The notes under the pieces: generated by a model
The model's database searches: none
What the model saw: the letters and a program-made list of their open reading frames with translations, nothing else
Told to the model about the DNA's origin: nothing
Origin: Selaginella moellendorffii
Taxonomy: Eukaryota; Streptophyta; Lycopodiopsida; Selaginellales; Selaginellaceae
Assembly (NCBI RefSeq): GCF_000143415.4
Contig: NW_003314282.1
Location: forward strand, 381,101-445,100
Direction of reading: 5' to 3'
DNA: 64,000 bases
Translations under genes and position numbers: made by a program
Shown here: piece by piece, positions 24,589 through 34,149 of the stretch
How positions within the stretch are numbered: the stretch's first letter is position 1
Layout of the letters: the number at the start of each line of letters is the position of its first letter

Positions 24589-25453
24589 TCAAACTAGCAT
24601 CAGGCAGGTAAGAATTGCTGCACAGCCCGCGGCAAACATGGTGGACATCTGAAAAACCAACCAAAGTTTTAATCCAGAACGAAGAAGATTAGAAACTTAC
24701 TAGGATGGCCTTGTTGTCATCGAGGGTCGCAAACCAAGCCCATGCCACGTTACAAGCCAGAGATACGAGTGGCACCACCCAGCTCCAACGGGCACTGCTG
24801 TGAGGGAGGGTCGCCACTCGAACAGCAAGGGGAGCAAGAATCGAGGCTGCTGTGGTCGCAGGCAGAACTCCTCCCCGTCGTAGAAGTTGCGCAACAGGTA
24901 CACTAGACAGTAGTGACTGATCCCAAGCACCGGGGGCCAGAAGAGGGGCTTCCATGTAGCCTTCCATGCATATGCAGCATAGAAAACTCCCGTGATGAAC
25001 CCCAGAAGATTCACCACCTCGACCACACGATCGTTGTGCTCACGGCCGAAAATATACCAAGATATCGAATTTATCTCTGGAGAGAAAAAAAAAAACGTTG
25101 CAAACTGGAATGAAAATGAAAAAAAGAAAACGCACCGGAGAGGCCGAAGAAAACACTCGACTGAATCCCCGTCTCAAGGAATGGAAGGGGAATCAGGAAG
25201 AGGACGACAGTGATCGAGACAGCTGCACGCTAAACAAAGAAACACACACTTGTTCCAGGACAGGCAAGCATTGGTTTCTTACTCGGATGTTCTTCTTCGG
25301 CACCGCGCCCAGGATCTTGCTTATTGCGCCTCCGGCAGTCCCTGGTGCTGCGCCCAGGAGAGTGTCGCTCGCCGCTTCACCACCAGCGCCATGATCGGCC
25401 GCCGTCACGGGGAGCGCATCGCCGCCGCCCGCCATTCCGCCGGACCCCGACAT
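24589..25453 (-). CDS. Predicted small membrane protein, family not recognised
   Basis: Starts at 25453 (MSGSGGMAGGGDALPV...), an Ala/Gly-rich N-terminus ending ISKILGAVPKKNIR at a GTAAGA donor. The next exon encodes RAAVSITVVLFLIPLPFLE, a clear transmembrane segment, then QSSVFFGLSG. The following exon gives NDRVVEVVNLLGFITGVFYAAYAWK and WPPVLGISHYC, and then, in a shifted frame, WVVPLVSLACNVAWAWFATLDDNKAIL before a GTAAGT donor. A last short exon gives MSTMFAAGCAAILTCLMLV and stop at 24589. The frame change near 24870-24910 needs either another short intron or a frameshift; I could not decide between them. At least four hydrophobic segments are visible. No function is proposed. Confidence 0.55.
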
Positions 25454-26190
25454 TGCTTGTAACTAGGGTTTTTCTACCTGATTTTCTTTTCATTCGACCG
25501 CCCGAATCGCGCAAAGAGGTAATGTTCATTCCAGTCTCCAGTTCTTACAAAGGGAATCGCGCAGTGAGTGCTTCGTTCAAGCGAGCAGCTCAAAAAGCGC
25601 CTTCCACTGTCAGCATTTTTCCAAGCTCCAGGATCCAGGCGAAGCAAAGGATCCAGAAGACTAGCGAAGTGCAGTGCGCAGGGAAGAAGACGACGAGAGA
25701 TGTGTATCTTTGGCTGTTTTATATTGTTTCACTCGTGTTGGGAAACTTGAAGAGACAAGGGTGAGCATAAATATTCTGGACAGCATTTGTAGCTTCACTG
25801 TCGCTGCAGGCGAAGGAGGGAACCAGACTGTGACGGGAGAATTGGAGCCTCTGTCTGTCTGTCGACTGGGAGATAAGCATCAACATCAAGGCTGAAAGGA
25901 TAACCGTACGCACGGATGAGGTGTGCTTGACATGAACACGCGCCTGATTTACGTAAGAGTTCTTTCTTCTGATTCTACGCTGTTGTGCTCTCAAGTGCTG
26001 GAAAATTGGAGTTCCTGACCCTTCGTCTCACGGATGGATTGACCAGGAGAACGTGCTGAAGTCTCATCCAGATTGAGTGAGAAATCGTTCCAGACAGATG
26101 GAAACATGAAGTATACAAAAAAGATGGATCTATAAAACCGGAGGAAGCTGTGTTTCTACCACACGAGCAGAGGCAGAAGTCGTACATGGA
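25454..26190. other. Upstream region of the membrane-protein gene, no supported gene
   Basis: A plus-strand frame at about 25513-25764 encodes a basic Ser-rich peptide (VMFIPVSSSYKGNRAVSASF...) that I do not recognise; it may be 5' flank or an exon of an unresolved gene. The remainder to 26190 shows nothing recognisable. Confidence 0.35.
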
Positions 26191-26196
26191 AAAAGC

Positions 26197-26720
26197 AGTT
26201 TTCACCAAGATCTCCTTGAGTTGCGCCTTGTTCGCCACCAACCCAGTGTAAACATCGTAGCCGAGCTTATGGCGGCAACGAGCTTCTCTTTCCCACTCGC
26301 CTGGCGGCCATGGACGAGGTAGCTCCTCTTCCACGCCTTCCCAATCCTCTTGTAGTAGTCCTGAGCTCCCACAAACGCCTCCAGATCCTTGACCAGCGTC
26401 TTCTTGAGCTCGACATCCATGGAGCAATCCAGCGTCTCCAAGCTCGCGTGATGATCGAATTCGCAGCTCCCCCAGCTCATCTCTACATATCCACGGTGAA
26501 AAGGCGGCGGCGCTTGGAGGCGGTGGCGATGATGTGAGAAAAGTAGGCCTGGATCACGTCGTTGGAGTAGTGCGGCGGGAATGCCCGCACGGGAAAGCCC
26601 GAGATGAGGGGCGTGTTGTCGTCGATCAAGCTCGCCCTCAAGAGCACCGGCTGCTCCGGATTGACTGCGAGAGAGGAGAGGTCCGTTGACGTAATTATAT
26701 CGTTCTCGTACACCGCGTGG
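26197..26720 (-). pseudogene. BCS1-like AAA-ATPase pseudogene, copy 1
   Basis: Minus-strand pieces match the plant BCS1-like AAA-ATPase layout: SLAVNPEQPVLLRASLIDD, then ASKRRRLFTVD, then an in-frame TGA, then SWGSCEFDHHASLETLDCS, KKTLVKDLEAFVG, YYKRIGKAWKRSYLVHGRQASGKEKLVAAI and a frame break. Homologues have YLLYGPPGTGKSSLIAAMAN at the Walker A site; here it is GRQASGKE, keeping G...GK but losing the Ser/Thr after Lys. The C-terminal half is absent. It is the partner of the longer copy at about 30.8-31.8 kb. Confidence 0.75.
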
Positions 26721-28021
26721 CAGACTGTGGCCACCTCATCAGTCAACGCCACATCAGCCTGCCACCTGTGCCAACCCTTGGATGCGATTAGGAACATACA
26801 AAAAGCCATAATTCCTCTAATTCATGGGATCTCAATCTGAAAAACAAGGAATCTAGGCAAGATAGAGAGATATAAACATGCATACGAGGTCCACTATCCA
26901 TTATCCATTTTCCAGGTCTCAAAACTAAATAGCTACGTCCTTGCGCTTGTTTCTCCCAGCTCATATTCATTATTAAAAGTCTGCAAAGCTTCTCCAGTGT
27001 TTCACCCGTATCGAGCAGCTCCTTTGCAGAAGTAGGCAATCGATGCACAAAAGTTTGTAGACATCAAAATGCTTGGACTCACGCTTGTTTCTCCAGGCTT
27101 CCCAAGCTGAGCTTGAGCACGATCACCCATCAGGTGCGTGATATCCATGCTACCACTCCACGCCAGCCGACCCAGATCACTCTACATGGCATTCTCGGAC
27201 GATGGCCAGGACCTACTTATCAAGAGTGTGGCGGAGCAGTGTGGACTAAAAGCTGTCCATGAAGATACCTTTGAGTCTCTGGGATGCGATGAACTAGATC
27301 TGGTGCAGTGAACTCTTGTTGTCATGCAAATGTTGTGTTATAACGTGGAACAAACAAAAGATTAGTTCGACACTGTCCATGACTATAACAAAAGTCACAA
27401 CATAAACTGTGTAGAAGTAGCATTGCTGTCCTCTACAATATGCTCAACCTTATCTATCCAGCCGTGCAGCATCTCTTTGTTGTTTTTTTCATGGCCGCTT
27501 ACATTGTTTGTGACTTCATTGAAGAATCACAGCTAGAAATCATTCTTTTGTTAATTCTCTACTTGACAATGCGTTTCAGCCTATGTTCAAAATTGACCAA
27601 GTCAAAAACAGTCTTTAAAGAATAATTACACATGCAAGAGAATATTTTATATAAATGAATAATACTTTTCTGTGGTTATCTTAATAATAGTGCTTATTAT
27701 TTATTAATCATATTGACTATGTTTATAATTTATAAACAAGAGATTAATCTTATTACATAGAATAACTAGAATATACTAGGAAGTGTTTATATGTTTATAG
27801 TTTATAAATACATCATTAATCTAAATGAAAAACAACCATTAGATGGTAGAATATTCCAAAATATCAAGTATATTCTAGGTATATTCATTAACCTGTTTGC
27901 TTATAAATTTTTTAATAAAAATAAAGTATTTATAATATTAAAAACACTTTAAATAATATTTAGAATAATTTTACATATATAAACTATCCAGAAACCATGT
28001 TTTAACCATCAGTGGATCATT

Positions 28022-28215
28022 ATAGAGCACTGAAGTTAAATCTTTTGCACTCTAGGCCTCTACCACCACCATCCTTTTTTATTGCATTTGTTGTAAAATC
28101 TTTCTTTTCTTAGAGGCTTTGGCAATTTACAGATTCAGAATATTGAAGAGAGAGAGGTAAGATTCCCAGTCACCCTTGCATGGACAACCAAAATCACATG
28201 ACATGTTCTTTCTTT
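28022..28215 (+). repeat. Right arm and loop of a hairpin element whose full form is at 55257-55585
   Basis: The sequence aagttaaatcttttgcact...accacc...ttgaagagagagag...gtcacccttgcatggacaaccaaaatcacatgaca corresponds to the loop and right arm of the later inverted repeat. The left arm is missing; after a shared 'aaccatgtttta' the two copies diverge. Confidence 0.6.
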
Positions 28216-28480
28216 TCCTTTTTATCGAGAAAGTGTAAAAGTCAAGGTCTTCTTAGGAGCATTGAAAACAAGGTTGACAAGATACACCTGGTATATCAGT
28301 AGAAACTATAAACTTTTCCAAGGAGAAAGATGATAACAAATTGGAGTTGAAATATATGAAGATATAATGGCGAGGACACCAAGAGAAGGTTTGGTGAAGA
28401 GGACAGCAACAGGCCGGACTAGAAAATCTCGGATAACCTCCAGCACCTCCTACGACATTTGCGGCAATCACAAAGTCAAC

Positions 28481-28723
28481 ATGGCTCCAAGCTTTTACTT
28501 TTCCGATGCTCAACAGCAGAAGCAAGCCTCTCAGGTGGTGGAGAGAAGACGAACAACCTCCCAAAGTCAGCCTTCCTCGGACCTGTCTTCTCGAGAGCGC
28601 ATGGAACCTGTGACGTTAACTTGTTCCACGAAAAAGTCCCTCGTCACGCTTAGAACCACGAGGAGTTGCAATAGCTCTCGAGAGGAGGAAGTAAAACCAA
28701 GAGTTACTCGTGGAAGATCTTGA
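28481..28723 (+). CDS. Candidate small basic protein (80 aa), copy 1
   Basis: ATG at 28481 opens MAPSFYFSDAQQQKQASQVVE and continues to a Ser/Thr/Arg-rich tail ending VTRGRS. I do not recognise it. The paralogue at 55854 has the same length, start and stop. Comparing the two by eye, four of the differences in the last ~50 codons fall at third positions and are silent in this frame (tcc/tct, aaa/aag, ctc/ctt, gag/gaa), while replacements sit near the N-terminus. That pattern suggests, but with so few changes does not prove, a protein under selection. It is tail-to-tail with family copy 3. An upstream in-frame ATG at 28367 is not preserved in the second copy. Confidence 0.4.
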   Translation: MAPSFYFSDAQQQKQASQVVERRRTTSQSQPSSDLSSRERMEPVTLTCSTKKSLVTLRTTRSCNSSREEEVKPRVTRGRS

Positions 28724-29254
28724 GTGGGACGTTTATTCGATCGTGATTCCAGTCTAGTGGCAGTAGCAGAAATGGAAACAGGAAACATTTAGGAGCAGGC
28801 AAACCATTCGAGGGGTCAGCCACGTCGACTAACTGTCGGGGATTACAGGACGAGCCGCCTGGCAAGCTGATCGACGCTGCATGTCTGTGCTACTCAGACA
28901 TGCTGACATGCACGGCTCGATGAAATTATCCACGCACATCTGGAGCTCTATGAGTCGGAAATCTGCGTTATCATACGTCATTCAGAAAGCCGTTAGCGCG
29001 AGTTGTTTTTTCCAGATTGGAGAAAGAGAACTTGGAAAATACCAGGGTGGGATATTGGGTTTCTTTTTTCGCAACAGGTAAGGCTTGCTTGGAGCATGCG
29101 GTTATTCAATTTTGTCATTTTAGGAGTTCTTACACAGCTTACATTTCTAAGAGTGGGAAAGCATGAAACGAACCATAAATTTATTGGTTCAAGACATTTA
29201 AATCTCTAGCCTCTCAAACCTCTCATCTAGACAATTCAGAGCGAATTCTCAGAA

Positions 29255-30070
29255 TTAACAACTCTGAGGTTTTCTGAGGCTCTTCAGATTTTTTGGTAAA
29301 GTATTCCCTGTAGCCTCGGCAAACTCCCTCAAAGCTTCAATAGCGTTCTCTTGGCGCACAGCAAGCCGCTTGTCCATATCCATTTCTCCCAACCTATTGC
29401 AGCTACCATATAGCATTTCGAGTGGCGACTGCAACATGTAGAAATGAATCAACATCCCGTGGACAATTGCAGCGATCGATCCCACAAGTAGAAGGGCTTG
29501 TCTATGCCATCCCAGCGGTGGAGCAACGGTGCCCAAAACACAGGCAACCATGTAACTCAAACCCCTCGTCATGTACACCACCATGAACTTGAACAATCCG
29601 GGCCCGTCGTACCATCTGTCAGGAGCTGGTTGTAATACCGGAGTGAAAAGTCCACAGCATGATATCGCCAGCAGCGGAAGCATCACCCATTGATTTGTGC
29701 TCATTATGGAACACAAACCACTGAGAAAACCGCTGGTGCCTCCAACAAGAAAACCATATGCATTGCTTTTCTTTCGACCCAAAAGGGCAACGAAAAATAC
29801 TGCATGGACGCACTTGTCAGTCTCGAGAGAGAAAGCAGTGAAACACTTACATGCTACGAAGACGGGAACCAAAGCAGAAGCTCCGCTTCCTTCGGGGAAC
29901 TCAGGGGGCCAAAATATGGCACCCATGTAGAACGCATATATAGTGAAGCAATGACTAACAAGATTCATCAAGAACTGGCGCCGTATAATCCAGTGCCCAC
30001 TGAGGTTCCAACTCTCATAGATATCAGCAAGATCATACTCACCATTTGGGCTCAACAATCCCTGCTCCAT
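29255..30070 (-). CDS. Unrecognised multi-pass membrane protein, family copy 3
   Basis: Exon 1 is 30070-29851 and exon 2 is 29799-29255; the 51-bp intron is a multiple of three without stops, so the genomic frame is also open through it. Spliced length is 254 residues. Nearly identical to copy 1 (differences such as MDMDKRLAVRQENAIEAL and YMVACVLG). The upstream ~55 bases, including 'ctcatccgacggctattagaaaagg' (on the plus strand as given), are shared with copies 1 and 4 and probably contain the promoter. It is the gene carried by unit 1 of the tandem duplication. Confidence 0.8.
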   Translation of the reverse strand: MEQGLLSPNGEYDLADIYESWNLSGHWIIRRQFLMNLVSHCFTIYAFYMGAIFWPPEFPEGSGASALVPVFVACKCFTAFSLETDKCVHAVFFVALLGRKKSNAYGFLVGGTSGFLSGLCSIMSTNQWVMLPLLAISCCGLFTPVLQPAPDRWYDGPGLFKFMVVYMTRGLSYMVACVLGTVAPPLGWHRQALLLVGSIAAIVHGMLIHFYMLQSPLEMLYGSCNRLGEMDMDKRLAVRQENAIEALREFAEATGNTLPKNLKSLRKPQSC

Positions 30071-30130
30071 AGGGTAACCTAGATTGTCCTCTTTCCGCGA
30101 ATATATCCCTGACTGTAGCTCATCCGACGG

Positions 30131-30420
30131 CTATTAGAAAAGGAGATTTCTTGCGATTGCTACAATTAAGCCGGTGTGGCGAGAGCCTTTCGGGCTGTGA
30201 TTTTCACACACATAGGGTGACAAAGATTCCAAGGAGGCTGTCTGCCGGCTTTACTTGGCTCCACGGGCCATGATAAGTGCGGCTTGGTCAGACACAACTA
30301 GATCAAAAAGCTTCTACTACCATCAATCTAAAACTTGGAGGGAATCTAAGTGGGGGGAGTTTTTTTTTCTGCACTGGGTTTTGCTTTGCAGAATGGGGAG
30401 TTTACGTCCAAGTTGTCCAT
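30131..30420. other. Intergenic, nothing recognised
   Basis: Sequence between the promoter of family copy 3 and the C-rich tail of the second BCS1-like pseudogene. No conserved frame or repeat was recognised. The following 30420-30830 is a Pro-rich/CCG-rich tract open on both strands that appears to be the decayed C-terminal tail of the pseudogene. Confidence 0.4.
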
Positions 30421-30839
30421 GGTCACGCAGTAATGCTTGTCCAAGTTGTAGCAGCGTTAAAACTTCGCTCGCGCCTCCTCCGGGGACACCTCCGCCGCCG
30501 ACGCCGCCGCCCCAAATGCAGCACTGGGCGTGCTTGCTGGAGCTCCTCCTCCGCCAAAAATCGCCGCCGCCGTCCCAAATGTGCTCGCTGGAGTCCCTCC
30601 GCCAAACCAGCCTCCGGAGGACGTGTTCTTTGCTGGAGCTTGACTCGATACCTGCTCGAAAATACGCGATGGTGTGAAGAAGGCCCCGGACCACGCTTGA
30701 GCTCTGCCAAAACACGGGCCAAATGTGTGCTGGAAAGCATGCGACGGTGCTGCTGGTGCGAAGGGTGATTGTGGGTGATTGATGCTGGTGCGAATGGTTG
30801 TGGCGGTGGTGTTGCGAAGGGAGATGGAGAGGCAGGCGA

Positions 30840-31850
30840 CGTTTTCGTTTTCTTGCTCTTGATATGCTCCGCCACCTTTTCAAGCACCACGTCCGGATTG
30901 GAGCCGCTGTTCGTCCCCAGCACTAGCGCCAGGAGCTCGCCGACGTCGACCTCCTTCTTCCGATCATCATCAGCCCGTTGATCTCGCCCAGGAGCCTGTG
31001 ATCCTCCACGCTCAAGTGGATCTTCACTGTCGACTTGAGCATCTGGAAGTCGCTGGTGTCCATGGCCACCGAGCCGGGCAGCCGGGAAGACGGTGTCCTG
31101 CTTGGCTTCGTCCGACACGAACACGAAGATCCTCTCGTCCGGAGCCCACAGCCCATCGCTCACGTCCAAAACGTCTGCCATCTTCACATTCATGGCCGAC
31201 TGGTTATCGATCCCATGCACACCCTCCTGGTTTTCACCAAGATCTCCTTGAGTTGCGCCTTGTTCGCCACCAACCCAATGTCGAGATCGTAAACATCGTA
31301 GCCGAGCTTGTTGGCTATGGCGGCAACGAGCTGCTCTTTCCCACTCGCCTGGCGGCCATGGACGAGGTAGCTCCTCTTCCACGCCTTCCCAATCCTCTTG
31401 TAGTAGCTCCCACAAACGCCTCCAGATCCTTGACTGGCGCTCGGCATTCATGGAGCAGTCCAGCGTCTCCAAGCTCGCGGGATGATCGAATTCGCAGCTC
31501 CCCCAGCTCATCTCGTCCACAGTGAAAAGGCGGCGTCGCTTGGAGGCGGTGGCAGTGATGTGAGAAAAGTAGGCCTGGATCGCGTCGTTAGAGTAGTGCG
31601 GCGGGAATGCCACCATGACATAGCGCGATGGCCCGCGCTCCACTTGAAATCTAGGCCTTGGAACTTGTCACGGGAAAGCCCGGCTGGAGTCCCAAGATGA
31701 AGGGCGTCTTGTCGTCGATCAAGCTCGCCCTGAAGAGCGCCGGCTGCTCCGGATTGACTGCGAGAGAGGAGAGGTAGCTGTTGACGTAATTATAGAGCGC
31801 GCCGCCATCGTTCTCGTATCCGCGTGGCAGACTGTGCCAACACAGCCGCC
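30840..31850 (-). pseudogene. BCS1-like AAA-ATPase pseudogene, copy 2 (longer)
   Basis: In order on the minus strand: NYVNSYLSSLAVNPEQPALFRASL; HYSNDAIQAYFSHITATASKRRRLFTVDEMSWGSC (family: RRLFT, W..V.F.HP); YYKRIGKAWKRSYLVHGRQASGKEQLVAAIANKLGYDVYDLDI; VSDGLWAPDERIFVFVSDEA (family: IDGLWS...ERI.VFTTN); then, after a frameshift, LPGSVAMDTSDF and HRLLGEINGL; then DVGELLALVLG and EKVAEHIKSKK. At least three frame changes and an internal stop are needed. Walker A is GRQASGKE as in copy 1, so that loss predates the duplication. Family members are membrane-anchored AAA-ATPases of mitochondria, ER or plasma membrane. Confidence 0.75.
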
Positions 31851-32775
31851 ACCTCAGCAGTCAACGCCACATCAGCCTGCCACCTGTGCCAAGCATTGGA
31901 TGCTCAAAAAGCCAAATTCACGGATCTCAACCTGAAAAACAAGGAATTTAGGCCTGGCAAGATAGAGAGATATAAACATGCATACGAGGTGAGTTCTTCC
32001 ATTATCCACCTTTCCAGGTCTCAAAACTAAATAGCTACGTCCTTGTGCTTGTTTCTCCCAGCTCATATTGATTATTAAAAGTCCACAAAGCTTCTCCAGT
32101 GTTTCACCTGTATCGAGTAGCTCCTTTGCAAAAGTAGGCAATTGATGCACAAAAGTTTGTAGACATCAAAATGCTTGGACTCACGCTTGTTTCTCCAGTC
32201 TTTTCAAGCTGAGCTTGAGCACGATCAGGTCACCCATCAGGTGCATGATATCCAAGCTACCACTCCACGCCAGCCGACCCAGATCACTCTACATGACATT
32301 CTCGGACGATGGCCAGGACCTTCTCATCAAGAGTGTGGTGGAGCAATGTGGAATAAAAGCTGTCCATGAAGATACCTTTGAGTCTCTGGGATGCAATGAA
32401 CTAGATCTGGTTGTCATGGAGATGTGTTATGCTGTGGAACAAACAAAAGATTAGTTTGACACTGTCCATGACTATAACAAAAGTTTCAACGGAAAAACTT
32501 TGTAGCATCTACAATATGCTCAACCCTATCCGTCCAGCCATGCAGACTTGGTTTGCATCTCTTTGATTTTTTTTAATGGCTGCTTACATTCTTTGTGACT
32601 TCATTGAAAATTCACAGTTAGATCATTCTTTTGTTGATTCTCTACTTGACAATGCCTTTTCATCAATGAATAGCCTATGATACTCTTGTTCAAATATTAC
32701 ACATGCAAGAGAATATTTTATCTAAATGAATAAGACATGAATAATAGTTTTTTGTGGTTTTCTTAATAATAGTGC

Positions 32776-32949
32776 GGTGAGGGCCAAGTGTACGGCTACG
32801 ATGCCGTATACTAATATTAGCATAGTGGATTTTGGTAGCCGTCGGATTGGTTTCAATCCGGACCACTCGCTCCTGTATATAAGCTAGGGTTTTTGGGCTA
32901 ATTGATATGCACATTTCTGTATTTATGTTCCATATTCCATGCACTCACA
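32776..32949 (+). repeat. Element A 5' LTR
   Basis: Starts GGTGAGGGCC (the 3' copy has TGTGAGGGCC) and ends CACTCACA. Carries a TATA box, TATATAA, at 32876-32882 and contains TAGCCGTCGGAT, whose reverse complement also occurs upstream of membrane-protein copies 1, 3 and 4. Confidence 0.9.
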
Positions 32950-33183
32950 TTGGTGGAGGTGAGGGGCACCTTTGATTATCCCTGGGGAGTGCTTGGATTT
33001 GGGATTTTGGTTTAGATCTAGCTTTTGCATCGTCTAGATCTAATTTTTTCCATTTCCTTTCTTTTGTTCTTTCCTTTCAGGATTTTGGTTTCGATCTAGC
33101 TTTTTGCATTGTCTAGATCTACCATTTCTTTCCAGCTTTTTTGTCATTTCTCTTCTTTTGCTCTTTCTTTTTCGTTCATCTTC

Positions 33184-34135
33184 ATGGCCGATCTGCAATC
33201 TCCTCCTTTGACTCTAAAGCAGCAGTTGGTTCAATTGCTTGATGTTATGCGCTTGCAATTGAACAACCAAACTCAGTTGATGGCGGCGTTCACGGCACGT
33301 GGTACAACTCCTCCTGCTCTTGGTGCCAATCCTCGCGTTCGGCCGGAGTTCTTTCGCAGGAATCTTGGGGATGATGTGTACCATTGGTTCAATCACTTTA
33401 CGGTGATTGCCACATATCATTCTTGGGATGATGCTTGACGGTTGCGTGAGTTTCCCACGTGTCTCCAAGGGACGGCGTTGCAGTGGTACAATGGTTTGAG
33501 CGCAGCTACTCGTGGGGATTGGAGTGTTCTCCCAGACGTCTTCAAACGCGCCTTCGGACATGCCGATGATTGTGATGATGCTTTCCAACAATTGCATCGT
33601 CTTCGCCAAGGGCCATCGGAGTCGCTGATGCAATTTGGCGTTCATTTCCGAAGTCTTTTGCTTCGTGCGGAGCCAAATATGTCGGAGCGGATCAAGCTAG
33701 GAATGTTGTGGCCAGCACTTCGTCAAGATCTTGTCGGACTTGTGCATGCACTTGCTCTTGCCACCCTTGACGATGCTCTTCGCTTGGCACAACGTTATGA
33801 GACGTCGCCTCTTCCACTTCTCACTGCACGTCCTTTCGCTCCACTTCCTATGGGTGATGGTCCTATTCCAATGGAGGTTGATGTTGCTGCTACTTGAGTC
33901 CAAGGACAAGCGCGAGGACGTGGTCGTGGTCGTGATGTTCGCTGCTGGGCGTGTGATGAAGTTGGTCATACTTATCGGCGTTGCCGTCGTTTTCCGGATT
34001 GGCGACCTCTATTTCCTGGGTGGAGACCTTGGCGTTAGCAACGTCCCCTGGGTGCTGCTGCAGTGGAAGGTCTGGACACCGAGATGCATCAGGGAAACGA
34101 GGAGTCGCGCAAGTAACAGAGGGACCTTGCGCGAA
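33184..34135 (+). pseudogene. Element A gag (interrupted by stops)
   Basis: Starts MADLQSPPLTLKQQLVQLLD and shows the retrotransposon gag pattern (FPTCLQGTALQWYNGL, FQQLHRLRQGPSESLMQFGVHF), an Arg/Gly stretch, and a CCHC zinc knuckle CWACDEVGHTYRRC. Premature stops include TGA at about 33436 and 33895 and TAG/TAA/TGA further on; most fit CGA, CAG or CAA to stop by C-to-T change. The downstream protease/RT is in another frame, so either a programmed frameshift or an indel separates gag from pol. Confidence 0.85.
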
Positions 34136-34149
34136 TAAATCAGTGACCC

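Larger units (their letters stand above)
26196..30130. repeat. Tandem duplication, unit 1 (uninterrupted)
   Basis: The order is BCS1-like pseudogene, AT-rich spacer, small plus-strand ORF, membrane-protein family copy 3 and its promoter. The same order recurs from about 31229 to 57480. The match includes long non-coding stretches, so it is a segmental duplication. Position 27690-27700 reads aataatagtgcttattattt without interruption, which is the empty target site of element A. Confidence 0.8.

Noticed and set aside
24589-25453. Membership of this gene in the six-helix membrane family
   Set aside because: It lacks MEQGLLSP, the GRKK loop and the RLAVRQE tail, and its intron number differs; any likeness is only general hydrophobicity.
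32200-32455. Possible conserved coding exon (LYMTFSDDGQDLLIKSVVEQ) shared with 27150-27345
   Set aside because: Both copies lie in the segmental duplication, so similarity alone is not evidence of coding; no family was recognised and copy 1 has an insertion that breaks the frame.
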